DNA of 64,000 nt from Diploscapter coronatus. Taxonomy: Eukaryota > Nematoda > Chromadorea > Rhabditida > Rhabditidae. The stretch spans positions 52,095,249 through 52,159,248 of the forward strand of contig OZ038423.1 in assembly GCA_964036155.1 (NCBI GenBank), read 5' to 3'. The stretch's first letter is position 1. Each line of letters opens with the position of its first letter. The notes under the pieces were generated by a model that saw only the letters and a list, made by a program, of their open reading frames with translations, was not told the origin of the DNA and did no database searches. Shown in pieces: positions 1 through 11,910 of the stretch. A program made the position numbers and the translations under genes.

Positions 1-284
1 TTATATCGAACGCTTTTCTCTTTGGGTTTGAGTCCTTTCTGCTGTTGCTTTTCTCTGTCTGATGCTGAGTTTGGAGATGAAGAATTATCTGCAAGAATAG
101 GATTATTCTACTAGGGAAGTGCACCGGAAATCCACTACAATTTCATACTCTATATTCAACACAGATAGACACTACAATTTTGATAGAATGTACTTTAGTA
201 TTTCAGATGAAAAGAGCCCGCATTACCTGGAGATGTAGTCGAACTGTCAGGAATATCGGCCTGAGTTGGTGGGGGATCGATCAT
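1..284 (-). CDS. 5' end of an unrecognised gene, cut by the left edge
   Basis: Two exons are seen: 284..227 (ATG at 284-282, donor GTAATG) and 88..1 (acceptor CTTGCAG). The phase-1 junction joins cleanly. The first 48 residues begin MIDPPPTQADIPDSSTTSPD and continue with a Ser/Asn stretch and a basic part containing REKQQQKGLKPKEK. This is a low-complexity, probably disordered N-terminus with no recognisable domain; the informative part lies outside the window. The clean splice phase and proline/serine composition argue for real coding sequence. No function is proposed. Confidence 0.55.
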
Positions 285-3200
285 AGACAGAGATTGATAA
301 GATATTAATGTTAGAGCGAAAAGGACGAATCACAACGAAGCTGATCCTCTCAAATTATTTTCTAAAATGACAAAATTATTTGATCCTTGAGAAAAATACT
401 GGAATGTTACGAAGCTAATTTTCGATATCAGGAAAAGTTTATGACCAACATCGAAATTTAATCGTCGTCGTACTCATTGCTTCAAAAGCGAATCAAAGTT
501 ATTGAGAAAGTCGAACGAACGAGCGAATGAATGAAATGGAATTTCAGTAAGCTCAAGGATTCCGAAAAGTGCTCGTCAAAAGTGACACAATGTTTTCAGT
601 CGCTTTTTTGAAAATCCTCAAAATGACATGGCGAAACTTGGAACTCGCGAAGCAGTAAATCAATTTGGAAATATCACAAATCCCCCAAATCCGGCAAGTT
701 CTACCTACTCTAAAGCGATTGAAACATGAGACTATAAAAAGAGTTTTGAAAAAGAGCTTCCGACTTCTAGTAGGTAAAGCAAATGAAAGAGGAGCAAAAG
801 GCATCAACAAGAATGAAGAAAAGCTGAGGAAATAGTACTGGAGAGGGGGGAAAAGAAAAGTGAGGGAGTCGAGTACAGCACATGAAATGAAGAGAGACCA
901 GACGGCAGAAAAAATGCGAGTTTAATAAGATGCACTAGCATGAAGACATGAAAGAGTGACGGAAAGGCAAAGGAAGGGAGGAATGGGGATAGGGATGGCT
1001 AGGGCATAGAGGATAGAAGAAGAGAATGAACATGAGACAAACAGAGTTAGAGATATCTGAAAGCTAGACTAGAAAAACGAACGGCACAAGAATATGGACT
1101 GATAAAAAGAAGAGAAAGATAAGAAGATAAAGGTGAGGGGGATAGGAGAGATCTCGGCTCAGGTCTCGAATAGCGACAGAAGACAAAGCTTAATCCTTAT
1201 CTCCCCTATCTCATATCTCGATCCAAACATAGGCTCAAAGCCTTAATCCTCACTCAAAAGAATATCGTGAGAATAAATGAGGAATACGAAGAAACCATGA
1301 AGCCATAAAGAGTCGATGAAATTGAAAAGAAGAAAGGGGGAAGGGAGACTGACGCGCGAATTATGGAATGAAGAACAAAAGGGGAGTGTGAAGATGGAGA
1401 CGGAGATGGGAAGGGGAGGGAAGGAGAAGGGAATACTGAAGGAAAGTATGCTGTGTTTATAACGAGCAGAAGCAAATTTGGTGACATCCATACATTGAAA
1501 CGAAATGGAATGCTCAATGCTATATGTTGAATGTTGGAATGTAGAATGCAAGCATAAGCAAGGCAGGCATTGATGGAAGACAGGCAACAAGCAGAGATGC
1601 TCCAAGCCTCTTCACTCACAGCCACGCAGCCACACTGCTCCATCTAATTCGGTTTGGTAGAAGTCAAGCATATAAAACGAGCATAAAAATGATCATCGCT
1701 TCTATTCCAAACAAAGTACATCATATTGAAAACCTTGGTTCGAATGAGTTATGGGCTAATTGGTAAATAATTGTAGTGCAGAGAAGTCTTGCTATGAATT
1801 GCATAAATTAATTATGCAGGGAGGAATTCTTTCCTTGAGAATTAAATAGTAATTTAGAATTCAGGCGTATTTATAGTTATTGTATCATTAGAAGACTTGT
1901 GATTGTCCTCTCTTATAAGGATTTATTTACAATTTTCTATTTATCGGGTGAGTCCAAGATTTGAAAACATTTCTGGATTAAAATCTCGCTATTTTTATGC
2001 TAGTTTCCAATTAATTTTCTAAAATATCCATCATTCAGGTTCAGAAAATTACGTTTATCAAAAAATTCGATGGTTCCGATTTCTAACATATTCAATTTCA
2101 TAAGATTTTTAAAATCTGCCGAACCCTGTATTCAACAAGCAATTAATATCGATAATTTACCTGACGATAAATAATAATCACTTCATAGACGACTGCAGTA
2201 ATTTTGAATTTTACCTGCTTACAATTCATCTTCTGAATGTGTGGGAGATTGGTTTTGAGATTTACGGAAAACTGCAATTTCCGCACATCCATAATGTATT
2301 TGCATATTCTCACACCGACGATTTTGTCGAACTGATAAACTATTTTGAGGATTTTGTTTCGAAAATATTACTGAAGTATAATGGAGTCAACTATACTTTG
2401 GATAATCAATATTCAATATTGCATATTTTCAGATATACAAGCGAGAATAGCGAGAAAAAAACAGTAGAGGAGTAGAATTCGGAGAAGACGACCTTTTGCC
2501 GAATTGAGATGTAAGACTGAGAATGGTGAATTAAAAATGGTTGGATGGTTGAATTGTGCAGAGCATATTTCAGTCCGGATACAGCGAGAAAAGCATAAAA
2601 CCACGAAAACTGACAGAGCAGAGGAAGGAAGGAAGGGAATAGGAGAAGAGAAGAGGACAGAATGCAGAATACGGAAAGAAACACTGAATGTGGAATATGT
2701 TGAAATGTCGGTGCAATGAATTCTGCAAAACAGCAACAGACTCGAACAGCCTTTATCTCTCGATTTCTCGATTCTCTCTGCACTTTCGCGTTCTGCCCTC
2801 AGATTGCAACTCGTCATTTTTCTCCCTTCGGCATATTTTATGTAGTTCATTCTACGTATATCTCAGGATCTCGTTGTCCTCCGAAACTCAGAAAATACTA
2901 CCATTCAAATCCTAGCAAAAATAACAATAATGCTTTCACATCAAATTTCAACTTGCGTTATTTTTATCTCAATTTTTCACACTTCAAATGATTTTGTAGA
3001 GAAAAATCCTTCAAGACTTTGACGCTATTTTACAAAAATTTTGATTGATATGTCAAGGTAGAAATTTATGAAATAAACGATACCTTTACTTTTTCTTCTA
3101 AAAATATTTACTGAGCTTAGCTTCTTGGTCAGGTAATTGTGCCAATTACTCGTGCGGTTTCCCTCCCCATTCTGATATTCATTGTGACAATCTGCTCTGC

Positions 3201-3498
3201 TTCATCGTCTGTCACCACTCTCCCTCTCGCCTCATCTATCACTCTCTCACATTCTCTCCCTCTTTGCTTTCCCTTGGCATTGATCCCCAAACTTTTCCAG
3301 GCTTCAGGCCTAGCTCTCTATCCCTCTCGCTCTGGCTGGATAAATCCTAGTCCATGCTTCTTGCTCCCCTTCTTCCGTGTCTTTCCGCTTCAGATCTTTT
3401 TCTTTCTTCACATGCCCGCATTCCTTATTCAGCATCAACATTCTACAATTTCCATTCTATCTAATCCAATTTGCCGTGCTGTTGTGCAGTCAGTCTTT
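285..3498. other. Gene-poor region with purine-rich tracts
   Basis: About 3.2 kb without a gene I can support. Roughly 830-1640 is strongly GA-rich on the plus strand, so long open frames on the minus strand there reflect composition. The stretch next to 284 presumably holds the promoter of the leftward gene. From about 3150 the sequence turns C/T-rich leading into the EGF/PPxY gene, so upstream exons of that gene cannot be excluded. Confidence 0.5.
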
Positions 3499-5426
3499 AT
3501 GAGTAGCGCTGCTCATTTTACTTGTCTCCAGCTTGCAGCATTTCTCACTCCCAGCCTGCTCACGGCAATTTCGTTCTTCTCGCCTTTTTCAGCCACCTTC
3601 TCTCGTTTTCCCCGTCTTCCTGTCGTTTTCTCGCTTCACCAATTTGCCCGCTCACTTCCTTCGCAACCCCGAACTTGTCGAGCAGCAATTTGTGCCAGTC
3701 CTTCACGCATTCGACTCCAGACTCATCATTTCATTTGCAGTCAGGCAGGCAGTCGAGATGCCGAGCCATTCAACCCATTAGCTGTGCGTTTGCGTCGGTC
3801 TTCCGATCTTCCTCTTCTGCTTCCTCAAATCCCTTCTTCCCAGTTCTTTGTCTTGCCTCACCTCGGCACATCTGCATTCAATTCGAATGGAATGAGTGGT
3901 GAGAATCGCACCGATACTGTTGTCTTCGAATGTCATATTCTGTTTCAGTCGAATGTCCCCAGCACTGGACTGGACCTGCCTGTGATTGGCCGATTTGCGT
4001 GAATGGATATGTTGAGGCAGCCAGTAAATCCTGCAGATGCAACAGCAATTTCGCCCCTCCATTCTGCATCGGATGTTTACCAGGTACATCGGTCTAATAA
4101 AATATCTCGACATAATGGAAATATTTCATCAAATAGTATACGAGGCCTGAAAATACTAAGCCGCTCATAATTTGAGACATTCTCATATCACCATCTAGAT
4201 TTTTCGAGGCTTAGTTCATAGTTGGTGCAGTTCGCAGGTTCGTGCGAGTTCATAGGTTGCGGGGTTTTTTTTATGCCTGGGTCATACTATTTTCAAAAAA
4301 AAAAGCCCTTTCTTGATAATATTACATGCCAAACTTCATAATAAACTGTTTAACCTTCTTCCTAGCTCAGGAAAGTCAAAATATTTATATTCTTTGTTGT
4401 TGACTCCCAATATTCTCTGAATCTTATTCTTGAAATTAAAGTTTCAACTATTAGTTCTTGATAAGAATTTTAATATCTTTTAAATCGGTTCTCTTTAGGA
4501 TTTAGGAAGAGGAAGAGGAAATTTATCAAATATGCAAGCGAACAAGTGAAAAAATTTGGTTTCCATGGACCTTCTAGCTAATTTCGCTATTTCAGCTAAA
4601 ATATTCAGTGGGGGTCATTTCCGCTTTCATTCGCACAAGCTAGGATATTTCCACTTCCGTTCTTTTTTTTCGAAAAATTGACGGATAAGTCCATCCGATT
4701 TTAAAAGTTTAATAATTAATTTTTAACCGTTGTCCTATAACATGTGGCTTAATTACTGCTCGATTTTTATTTATAAATTAAAGCATTGGTTGTGAAATTT
4801 AGATCTCATAAGCTCAAAATCGTATCCAAACTGATGTAAATTTCATGACTTGTAGTATTGACAATTCTACATCAGCAATATTCATTATCACGAGAAAATC
4901 TTGTTTTGAGAAAACAGAGACGAACTAGAAATCAGACAATATTTATAGTGCATCGTGTAGGTTTTGAAATTTGAGAAATTTAGCAGCATAATATTATTTT
5001 ACACTTCTCTTGACGTTAAAAATGCTGACATGATTTAACTTTTACAATAGTGAGAATAGAATAATCATAATGAAGATCAGCTTGAATACTCATCGCCTCA
5101 TAGTCTTATGATTTTAGGCTACTGGGGTTCTGACTGTTCCAGACGAGCTCTGTTCCCGGTCCATGAATCTGAACCCGTTCAACAGCTGCTCGTATTTTGT
5201 TTCCAGATAGCCGTTTTCATAACTTTTCTCATATTTCTCTTCATTGTCTGTGTCTACTATATCCGAAGGTAATCCGACAATAGTGTACAATCTAAATAAG
5301 TGGAATAATTGATTCAGATGTCGTCAACGCAGGCGAATGCTATCTGAAACATTACCCCCGAAATACGAAGAGGCAATCAAGCTCGATCGACCTCCTGCAT
5401 ATTCAGTCACTTGTGAACAGACATAA
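3499..5426 (+). CDS. Type I membrane protein with EGF-like modules and two PPxY motifs
   Basis: Proposed exons are 3499..3898, 3949..4083, 5118..5268 and 5318..5426; all junction phases agree and give 264 residues. The start is the least certain part: the ATG at 3499 opens a hydrophobic stretch that could be a signal peptide, but the frame is open further upstream. After a low-complexity ectodomain come closely spaced cysteines typical of EGF-like modules (ECPQHWTGPACDWPIC, then CRCN, CIGCLPGYWGSDC). A hydrophobic membrane segment (IAVFITFLIFLFIVCVYYI) follows, then a basic stop-transfer RRCRQRRR. The cytoplasmic tail carries PPKY and PPAY, the PPxY class bound by WW domains of NEDD4-family ubiquitin ligases. 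The combination suggests a receptor or adaptor whose trafficking is controlled by ubiquitylation; that is inference. I do not recognise a named family. Confidence 0.7.
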
Positions 5427-5451
5427 TTTAATTAAATTTTATTCATCTGAG

Positions 5452-5575
5452 CAGGGATGGGCCGAAGTGGGCATTCGCAAAAGTCGGAATCAGAATGACG
5501 AACGACCTTTCAAAAATTTCCTGAATTGGAATCGGCTTAAAAATGTTGGAATCGAAACTTCGACTCATCCCTGAT
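5452..5575. mobile_element. hAT-type miniature element, copy 1
   Basis: The sequence starts CAGGGATG and ends CATCCCTG, perfect 8-bp terminal inverted repeats about 120 bp apart, with no open frame. CAGGG ends are typical of non-autonomous hAT elements. The flanks (ATCTGAG, ATCTAAA) look like a decayed target duplication. It lies just downstream of the EGF/PPxY gene. Confidence 0.55.
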
Positions 5576-5764
5576 CTAAACTGTCATTACTTCATTTTGT
5601 CATTCTGCTTGTATATTTCATTGTTCATTGGGTTCTGACAAATGTGAGATAACCGTTGATATTTTCATTGTCTTATCATCTTCTCATCGTGACTTTCAAT
5701 TAGTCTGCTAAATTGATTCATTTACTATCTATTTCTCTCGAAATGATAGACTACAGAGGTGGGT

Positions 5765-5852
5765 AGGACGCGTATCCGCGAAGGGCACAATATGAAATAC
5801 ACGGTGCAGAGACGCAGAGCACGAAAGAACTGGCTAATTTCGCGGGTACCCC
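5765..5852 (+). repeat. ~90-bp dispersed repeat, copy A
   Basis: A compact unit that begins near TATCCGCGAA and ends TTTCGCGGGTACC, so its ends are imperfect inverted repeats. The middle contains a GAGACGCAGAG core. A second diverged copy lies in inverse orientation at 56037-56122. Confidence 0.6.
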
Positions 5853-6855
5853 TTACCTTCCCCCTGCAATCTCTAATTTGAGGGACAATAGAAAGCAATG
5901 TGTCTGAGAAAAGCGAGAAAATTTGGAGCTAATTTATTATAAATTTTGCTATATGAAATGAACTTCAAGTTTTTCCTAGCATTTTTGAACTGCTGTCGAT
6001 CGCTCGATATTGTGGAGCTTCCGTAAAAGTGCGCATTGCAACTGAACTCTTCCCTTTTGTTTCTCTACACCCTCCGCTCATTAGCTTGCTCTCCAAAAGC
6101 CTTTCTCACTTATCTTCTATCGACGCAGCCAAAGAAAAAGGCGTCGTGGCAGAGTGAATGAAAGAACTGCCCGCAGTGGACGAGTCATTTTGCATTTATT
6201 AGCGAGTTCAAGTTTTCGAAGAAGCTCAATCGCAATGCACACTTTTCACGGAAACCCCACAATGCCGAGAGATTGACAGTACAGTATCCCGATATGTTCC
6301 TCTTTCATTATGGGTTGTGCATCGAATATTCAGATGTTCAAATTGAATCATGCATGATGCTATTGGCGTACAATAATATCGACTTACTGAGTACAATAAA
6401 TAAATCCTTTCTTCTGATTCATTAAAATGCTGTTGTCCATTGGAAATCGGCCATCGATGACTGGATGTGAATGATTGTGTGAATGAAGGAGGGATGCCAC
6501 CTGTCTGTTTGAGTGTCAGTGTCAAATGAGTCGAATGCGAGTGTCGGAACGGGCAAAAGTAGAGGGAATGAGAGAGGGGCAGAGTGGCAGAGAGCTCACA
6601 GGTGAGTGAGGTGGGAATGTAGGGATCGAGATGAGAGTCGAGCAATCTTCGACAATTCTCGACAATCCACAGCATTCACAGCTATCATCCACTCATCATT
6701 CAACCTCTCTCATCCTATCTTGTAAAATTTTTGGTTCTAATTCAACAACTGGTATTTGATTGTATCGAGTGTTTATAAAATATCGCTTCTTTGTGAAACC
6801 AATTTCTTTCTAGTCAGCACTTTTTTCCTTCTCAAACTCAATCCATTCATTCAGC

Positions 6856-7905
6856 ATGAATAGCCCAAACCCATCTAATGGATCAACTGGCAAGAAGCAC
6901 TCCATCTTCAAAACAATTGAACAGCTAATTGCTGCTGGACCATCATCTGATTCGACTATCTCACCTTCTGCTGATTCTGAATCAGACAAATTACAAGTGC
7001 TTTAATTTTTATGATCTGAGGAGCTTCTGAAGATCAACCGTTGACTATTGTATCATTTCAATTGTTCAATTTCAGTGTTTGCATTGCGACAAGACCTATC
7101 TGTCATTCTTCGGATTGCGGCGTCATTTGAAGAATCACATCGATGGAAAACTGGAACACGTCTGTCAGTACTGTAACAAAACATACAGGTGAGGAATTGC
7201 TGGTATTGAAGAGAGATAGGGAAAGATAAGAGAAGAAGAAAAAGAAGTCAAAGCATTTGATTGCCAATGTTACAAAGCATCACAGCACTCACCTGTTGCT
7301 GTGAAAATGAGCAGGGAAGACAGGTGAAAGCAAAGCAAAGAGAGCCGGAAGGAGAAAGGGAGCGGGAGAAGCTTACGTTAGTACGACAGAAAATGCCAAT
7401 AAATGACTACACATTCAGGAGTCAAGGAGCTCTAAAGATGCATCTCAATACGCACACCTTGCCGTGCTCCTGCAAAATCTGTGGGAAGGCATTTTCGAGA
7501 TTATGGTTGCTCAAAGGACACATGCGCACTCACAGCGGTTTCTGCATATTCAACGATTTTATCAAGATCTAAAATGTTCAGGTGAAAAACCATTCATCTG
7601 TGAAATTTGTCAACGGTGTTTTGCAGACAAAAGTAATTTACGGTATCACAAAAGATCATAAAATCCATCTATTTCGATCATTTTCAGGGCTCACCAACAG
7701 ACGCACTCTCCCGAAAAGAAATATCAGTAAGTCGCAGTCAAATCTTTGATATGTTAAATTTGTCAAATTCAGTTGTCAGCACTGTGGACAAAAATTCGTT
7801 CGAGCCCAGGTCCGAGAAAGACATCAGCAAAATTGTTCACTCTCCATACAACGAAACTTGTCCAAAGACAATATTTTATTCTCTCCTGAAGCTTGTAAAA
7901 ATTAG
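6856..7905 (+). CDS. Snail-family C2H2 zinc-finger transcription factor
   Basis: Six exons: 6856..6996, 7076..7188, 7419..7537, 7582..7642, 7688..7726 and 7773..7905, all in phase. The product is about 200 residues. A short N-terminus ([20 protein letters not shown]) is followed by five C2H2 fingers. The first begins CLHCDKTY. The second contains [21 protein letters not shown], the third [21 protein letters not shown] and the fourth [21 protein letters not shown]; the last is [17 protein letters not shown]. The wording of fingers 2-4 is diagnostic of Snail/Slug rather than Scratch. Snail proteins bind E-box DNA and act mainly as repressors in cell-fate decisions; C. elegans CES-1 is a relative. 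The ATG at 6856 is the first in frame. Four of the five introns are under 100 bp and cut inside finger coding sequence; the second is about 230 bp. Confidence 0.9.
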
Positions 7906-8307
7906 AATGTTATTTGATTTGAATAAAGGAACAGAATGAGTTTGACTACATTGTCATTTCCTATCAAGCAATCTGCATCTGCGGTTGGAAGGAACTCGTC
8001 TCTGGCTGATTGGACAGAAGAGCACCCAATTGGACACAGGAAAGAGGGTCGTGAGCAGGTCTGTGATGCAGTGCTGCGAAACTGTAACGAGGAAAATGCA
8101 TGAAGTTCATTCTGCACATGAATGCTAGAGGATTTGGTTGATTCACGATGGAAAGAATTTTGACATGAACTGTTACTAGAGACGTATAGGAGTGTTGGAG
8201 ATCACACTAATTATAACTTGAAGTTTCTAGCAAAAAATATCCAATGAGACGTGAAGATGTTATTGCATCATGCAAAAGCATAAAAAATGAATTGAAAGAA
8301 TTTCAGA
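7906..8307. other. Intergenic region
   Basis: About 400 bp between the zinc-finger gene and the kinase gene on the same strand. A TTTCAG stands two bases before the kinase ATG, a plausible trans-splice acceptor. Nothing else is recognised. Confidence 0.5.
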
Positions 8308-11249
8308 ATGTCGGAAGTGGTGAATGTTGACCGCTTGCCTCAAATCGGCGACGGATTCGTCACGGACAATAACAGGCATCGCATCAAGCTCACCGGTAAT
8401 CGAGTTTGCAAATTTAAAATAACAGAATGGGGTGTTAGAGATAGGAAAAGTGATGAAAGTAGTGGGGAAATGTGTCGAATGATCTACTTCATCGAATACA
8501 AGCTGTCCTAGTAGTTGATTTGAAACAGACTAACAAGAGAGGTTCAGAGGTGCTTGGTGAAGGGGGCTACGGCTCGGTCTTTCGTGCAGAGGCTACTGAC
8601 AAGTCAGTATTCTATTCCTAATATGCTCGCAATCAAGCCAATTGCAGATCGGGAGGAACCAAACCTGTAGCAGTGAAGTGCGAGAAGTACTCGAGGTCCA
8701 TGCTGCATATCGAAGTTGCTGTTCTCAAGGCTGCCAAAAACGCTAGCGTCAAGCATATTTGCGAATTGTACGACTATGTAAGTCATGAGATATAAGTGGG
8801 TGAAATGGAGTGTTTGAGAGATTGTTTGAAGCTACACACTGCCGTAATCCATAACTATTGGTGTAGTAAAGAAAGAGTTGAGGAGAAATGACATGTGAAC
8901 AGAGACAATGAGATAACATCACTACGAACTTCAAATGTTCAATTTTCAGGGTTCGAAGAAGCCGGACTTCGTCTACGTGGCGATGACAATCCTTGACAAA
9001 GATCTGCACAGACTGAGGGGCGAGCAGCCGGAGAAGAGATTCTCGTTCGGCACCTGGATCAGAATCGGAATGCAGACGCTCAAGGCCATCGAGGAAATCC
9101 ACAAGATCGGATTCATCTCGAGAGACATTAAGGTTGATTAAGATTTTGCAAATTAACAGAAGTCTATCGCTATGTAAGCAACAATTTCTTCGCTTTCGGA
9201 TGAATTGCTTCGGCTGATCTTCATAAACTACATTCAGCTTTCGAGAATGAGTTATTTCAAATTTTTAGCCTGGCAACTTCGCTCCAGGACAGAAGATGAA
9301 CAAGCAGTCGCGTACCATTTTCATGTAAGAAAAATCGAATTTAGTAGGATATTTTGATCACATCCCCTGGTCTCGATCCACTCAACAGTGACCGAATGTG
9401 AGACTTTGATTTTGAAACCCTTTTACTCGACTCGCTGATTCTGCTTTACAGAGAAACATACGGTGACTTCAAAGCCGTGTTATTTCATGTCGTGCAGAAG
9501 TGATAATGAAATGAGAATGAGACCATTGAGAAATGAGATATTTGGGAAAATGCTAATTTATTGAATGGGGTATTCTTCCCATGCAGCAGTTTGAAATTAC
9601 GATAAGCCTCATTTTCAGGTACGATTTTGGTCTGGCTCGTCGTTACGTCGACAAAAATGGGAATCACCAGGCAACGCGCTGCGAAGTGGGCTGGAGGGGC
9701 ACGACTCGCTACGGATCGCTCAACGCCCATCTCAGACAGGATCTCAGCAGGAGGGACGATATCGAAAGTCAATTTTCACTTTATTACTGTACCCAACATT
9801 TATTTTTGCAAATATCATCCGAGTTTTGGTAAGAAACTAAAAATGTCTTACTATGAACCCAATAATTTTATTTAGTACTCAAAAATTGCATAACTTTATT
9901 TATCACGAACAGTGTTGGATGGAAATTCAGTTTCCGTTCCTGGTCATTTTTGGGCACTTTCCGTTTCCGCTTTTCGAAATCTGAAAATGGAAAATGCATT
10001 TTCCGCCCAACACTGATCACGAGCAATTGTCTAAAGCGTCGAATAAAACGGGTTCTTGAAGGCTGGTACTACATGCTCGTGGAGTTCACCAAAGGATCAT
10101 TGCCCTGGCGCCTGATCACGGACAGAACTGCAGTGCAAAACTCGAAGAAGCACGCGCGGACTGCCGGTCTGCAGCAGTTTCTGCTCGACTGCCCACCCAT
10201 CTACATCGAAGTGCTCAGCAGAATCGACAATCTCAAATTCGAAGAACAGCCTCCCTATGAGGATTTCTACGAGATTCTGGACAAGGTAACATTAATGTAC
10301 CGAAATTGAGAAAATAACGTTTATTTTACGATTTCTCTCATTATTAATCAGACGTTCACTGATTTAGAATAATGCTAGTCAATGAATGTAGTTGCAGCTG
10401 AGAGAAGACAAGAACGTGCCTTTGAGTGCGCACTGGGATTGGGAAAACGAATCGCTGACCGCGAGCACGAGCAACTCGCAAGCCAGTCTCAGCGACAAGG
10501 AGAGCCTCGTTGCCGACATTGAGGAGGTTGGAATTGTTTGAATTTGAAAACGCTGATTCAATTAGTCATTTTGAATGCTACTTTGGCTATCGAAGTTTAA
10601 GTACAGAGCATTATTATCATTGATCAGTGATAGTTATCTTGCAATTTTCGTCTAAAAATTTCATTTTTATGGCTTGATATAATCTACAAGCTAGCAGAAT
10701 GTCAGACAAATTTGTTCAAAAGTCTATTTTTTCTCGATGATGGAGGTCGTGTTTCTATTCTAACTTTTTGACGTAATTATTCTTGAAAATGATAAGATGC
10801 TCCTCATTCGCTTTTAAATTTTCCCATCTTGATCAAATGCAAAAATAATTAATCTATTCTCATTCGATTTTGATGTTTACAGAATGGTACGGCCACCAAA
10901 ACGATCGGGACGAAAGACGATTCCAAGGCGGGTATTGCTACATAGTAAAATGTACATTTTCCCCTGTATTATTCCAGTTTTTCTTGTCGTATTGTTAGGG
11001 AAAAATATGAAGCGTTTTTGAAACGCGATTTAAGCTAAAATTTTAGGAGATGAAGAGCGAAGAAGCGAGGAACTCGACAAAAGGCTAGCTGCTCTGTCTG
11101 TGCACTGCAACTGCCAATTGCATTGCCCCACCTATTCCATTCATCTCCTCTCCTGTCTCATTGCCTCGTTGCCATTGACATTGTCATTATCACCTCTCCT
11201 CTCTTCTGTTCCTTCATTTCCTTTTCTCATCTCACAATGCAATCTATGA
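8308..11249 (+). CDS. CK1-superfamily tau-tubulin-kinase-like protein kinase
   Basis: Ten exons: 8308..8395, 8548..8602, 8648..8777, 8950..9132, 9269..9324, 9619..9767, 10062..10285, 10398..10526, 10883..10931 and 11047..11249 (about 421 residues). The glycine loop is GEGGYGSVF, the catalytic lysine lies in PVAVKCEKY, the catalytic loop is SRDIKPGNF, and the metal-binding motif is DFGLARRYVDKNG. GTTRYGSLNAH and WYYMLVEFTKGSLPWR are typical of the nematode-expanded TTBK-like branch of CK1 kinases. The usual HRD histidine is serine, but Asp and Asn of the catalytic loop are kept, so it is probably active. The tail is Ser/Thr/Glu-rich. The last exon is uncertain: without splicing at 10931 the frame stops at 10945. 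An AATAAA overlaps the 11249 stop. TTTCAG two bases before the ATG suggests trans-splicing. Substrate unknown. Confidence 0.88.
9910..10015. mobile_element. hAT-type miniature element, copy 2, in a kinase intron
   Basis: The 106-bp sequence starts CAGTGTTGG and ends CCCAACACTG, terminal inverted repeats of about 9 bp. Flanks ATCACGAA and ATCACGAG match at seven of eight positions, an 8-bp target duplication as made by hAT transposases. The interior is rich in TTTCCGTTTCC-like words. It lies wholly within intron 9768-10061. Confidence 0.75.
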
Positions 11250-11910
11250 ATAAACAACCTGGAAATATCAATTGATATTTATGCTATTTTAGTTTTTTGT
11301 ATCAGATATCCAAATAACGGACATAGGAATTTTGAAAGAGCAAAGAAATGAATGGCTGAGAGAAAATCGTGAATGGCACCCGAAGTCAAGATGGAAAGAA
11401 TTTTGAAGAGGAGAAAGAGATGATATACAGGTCTAGATGATGATCATTGATATGATTGAATATAATCTGTGCATAGAAATATTGCTCATTCCTGAGAATT
11501 GTCGAATTTTCATCCCTCGTTTCATCAATTTAGAATCGAGAGCATGAACTATTCAAGAAACACTTCATGACAAAGTTGATCTTCATCAACCGAAATATGA
11601 TTTTTACCTAGCGTAAATAATATCAACTCTACACCTACACCCATTTATAATTGCCATCTAAATTTGCACAACTAAAGAACTTTTGTGCAGAAATTAAGAT
11701 ATAGAATACAAATTAGTGGCGCAAGTGCAGGATGCAGGAGGTCGTGATTTTTTTTCTCAATAAGCTTTTTTACGATTCTCATTAAGATTAACTTTGTCTT
11801 GAGTAAGTAACGGTATAGAAATGAGCATTTGTTTAGAGATTTGAGGTGACTTATGCATTGTAGTAGTCGGAATATTTACAGACAGGTCTTGCCCTGTTTT
11901 AGTCGTCTAG
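11250..11910. other. Convergent intergenic region
   Basis: About 660 bp between two convergent genes, expected to hold both 3'UTRs and polyadenylation sites. Nothing else is recognised. Confidence 0.5.

Larger units (their letters stand above)
5427..6855. other. Intergenic region
   Basis: It holds the hAT-type element at 5452-5575 and the ~90-bp repeat at 5765-5852. The rest is presumably 3'UTR of the upstream gene and promoter of the zinc-finger gene. No RNA gene was recognised. Confidence 0.5.

Noticed and set aside
1243..1643. Two overlapping minus-strand open frames rich in Ser, Phe and Leu
   Set aside because: They mirror a GA-rich tract on the other strand and have no splice or domain support.
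2239..2475. Plus-strand open frame starting MWEIGFEIYGKLQFPH
   Set aside because: No acceptor, donor or homology-like pattern supports it, and codon composition follows AT content.
3139..3498. Extension of the EGF/PPxY frame to a GTG at 3139
   Set aside because: GTG is not a normal nuclear start; the in-frame ATG at 3499 is preferred, although an upstream exon remains possible.
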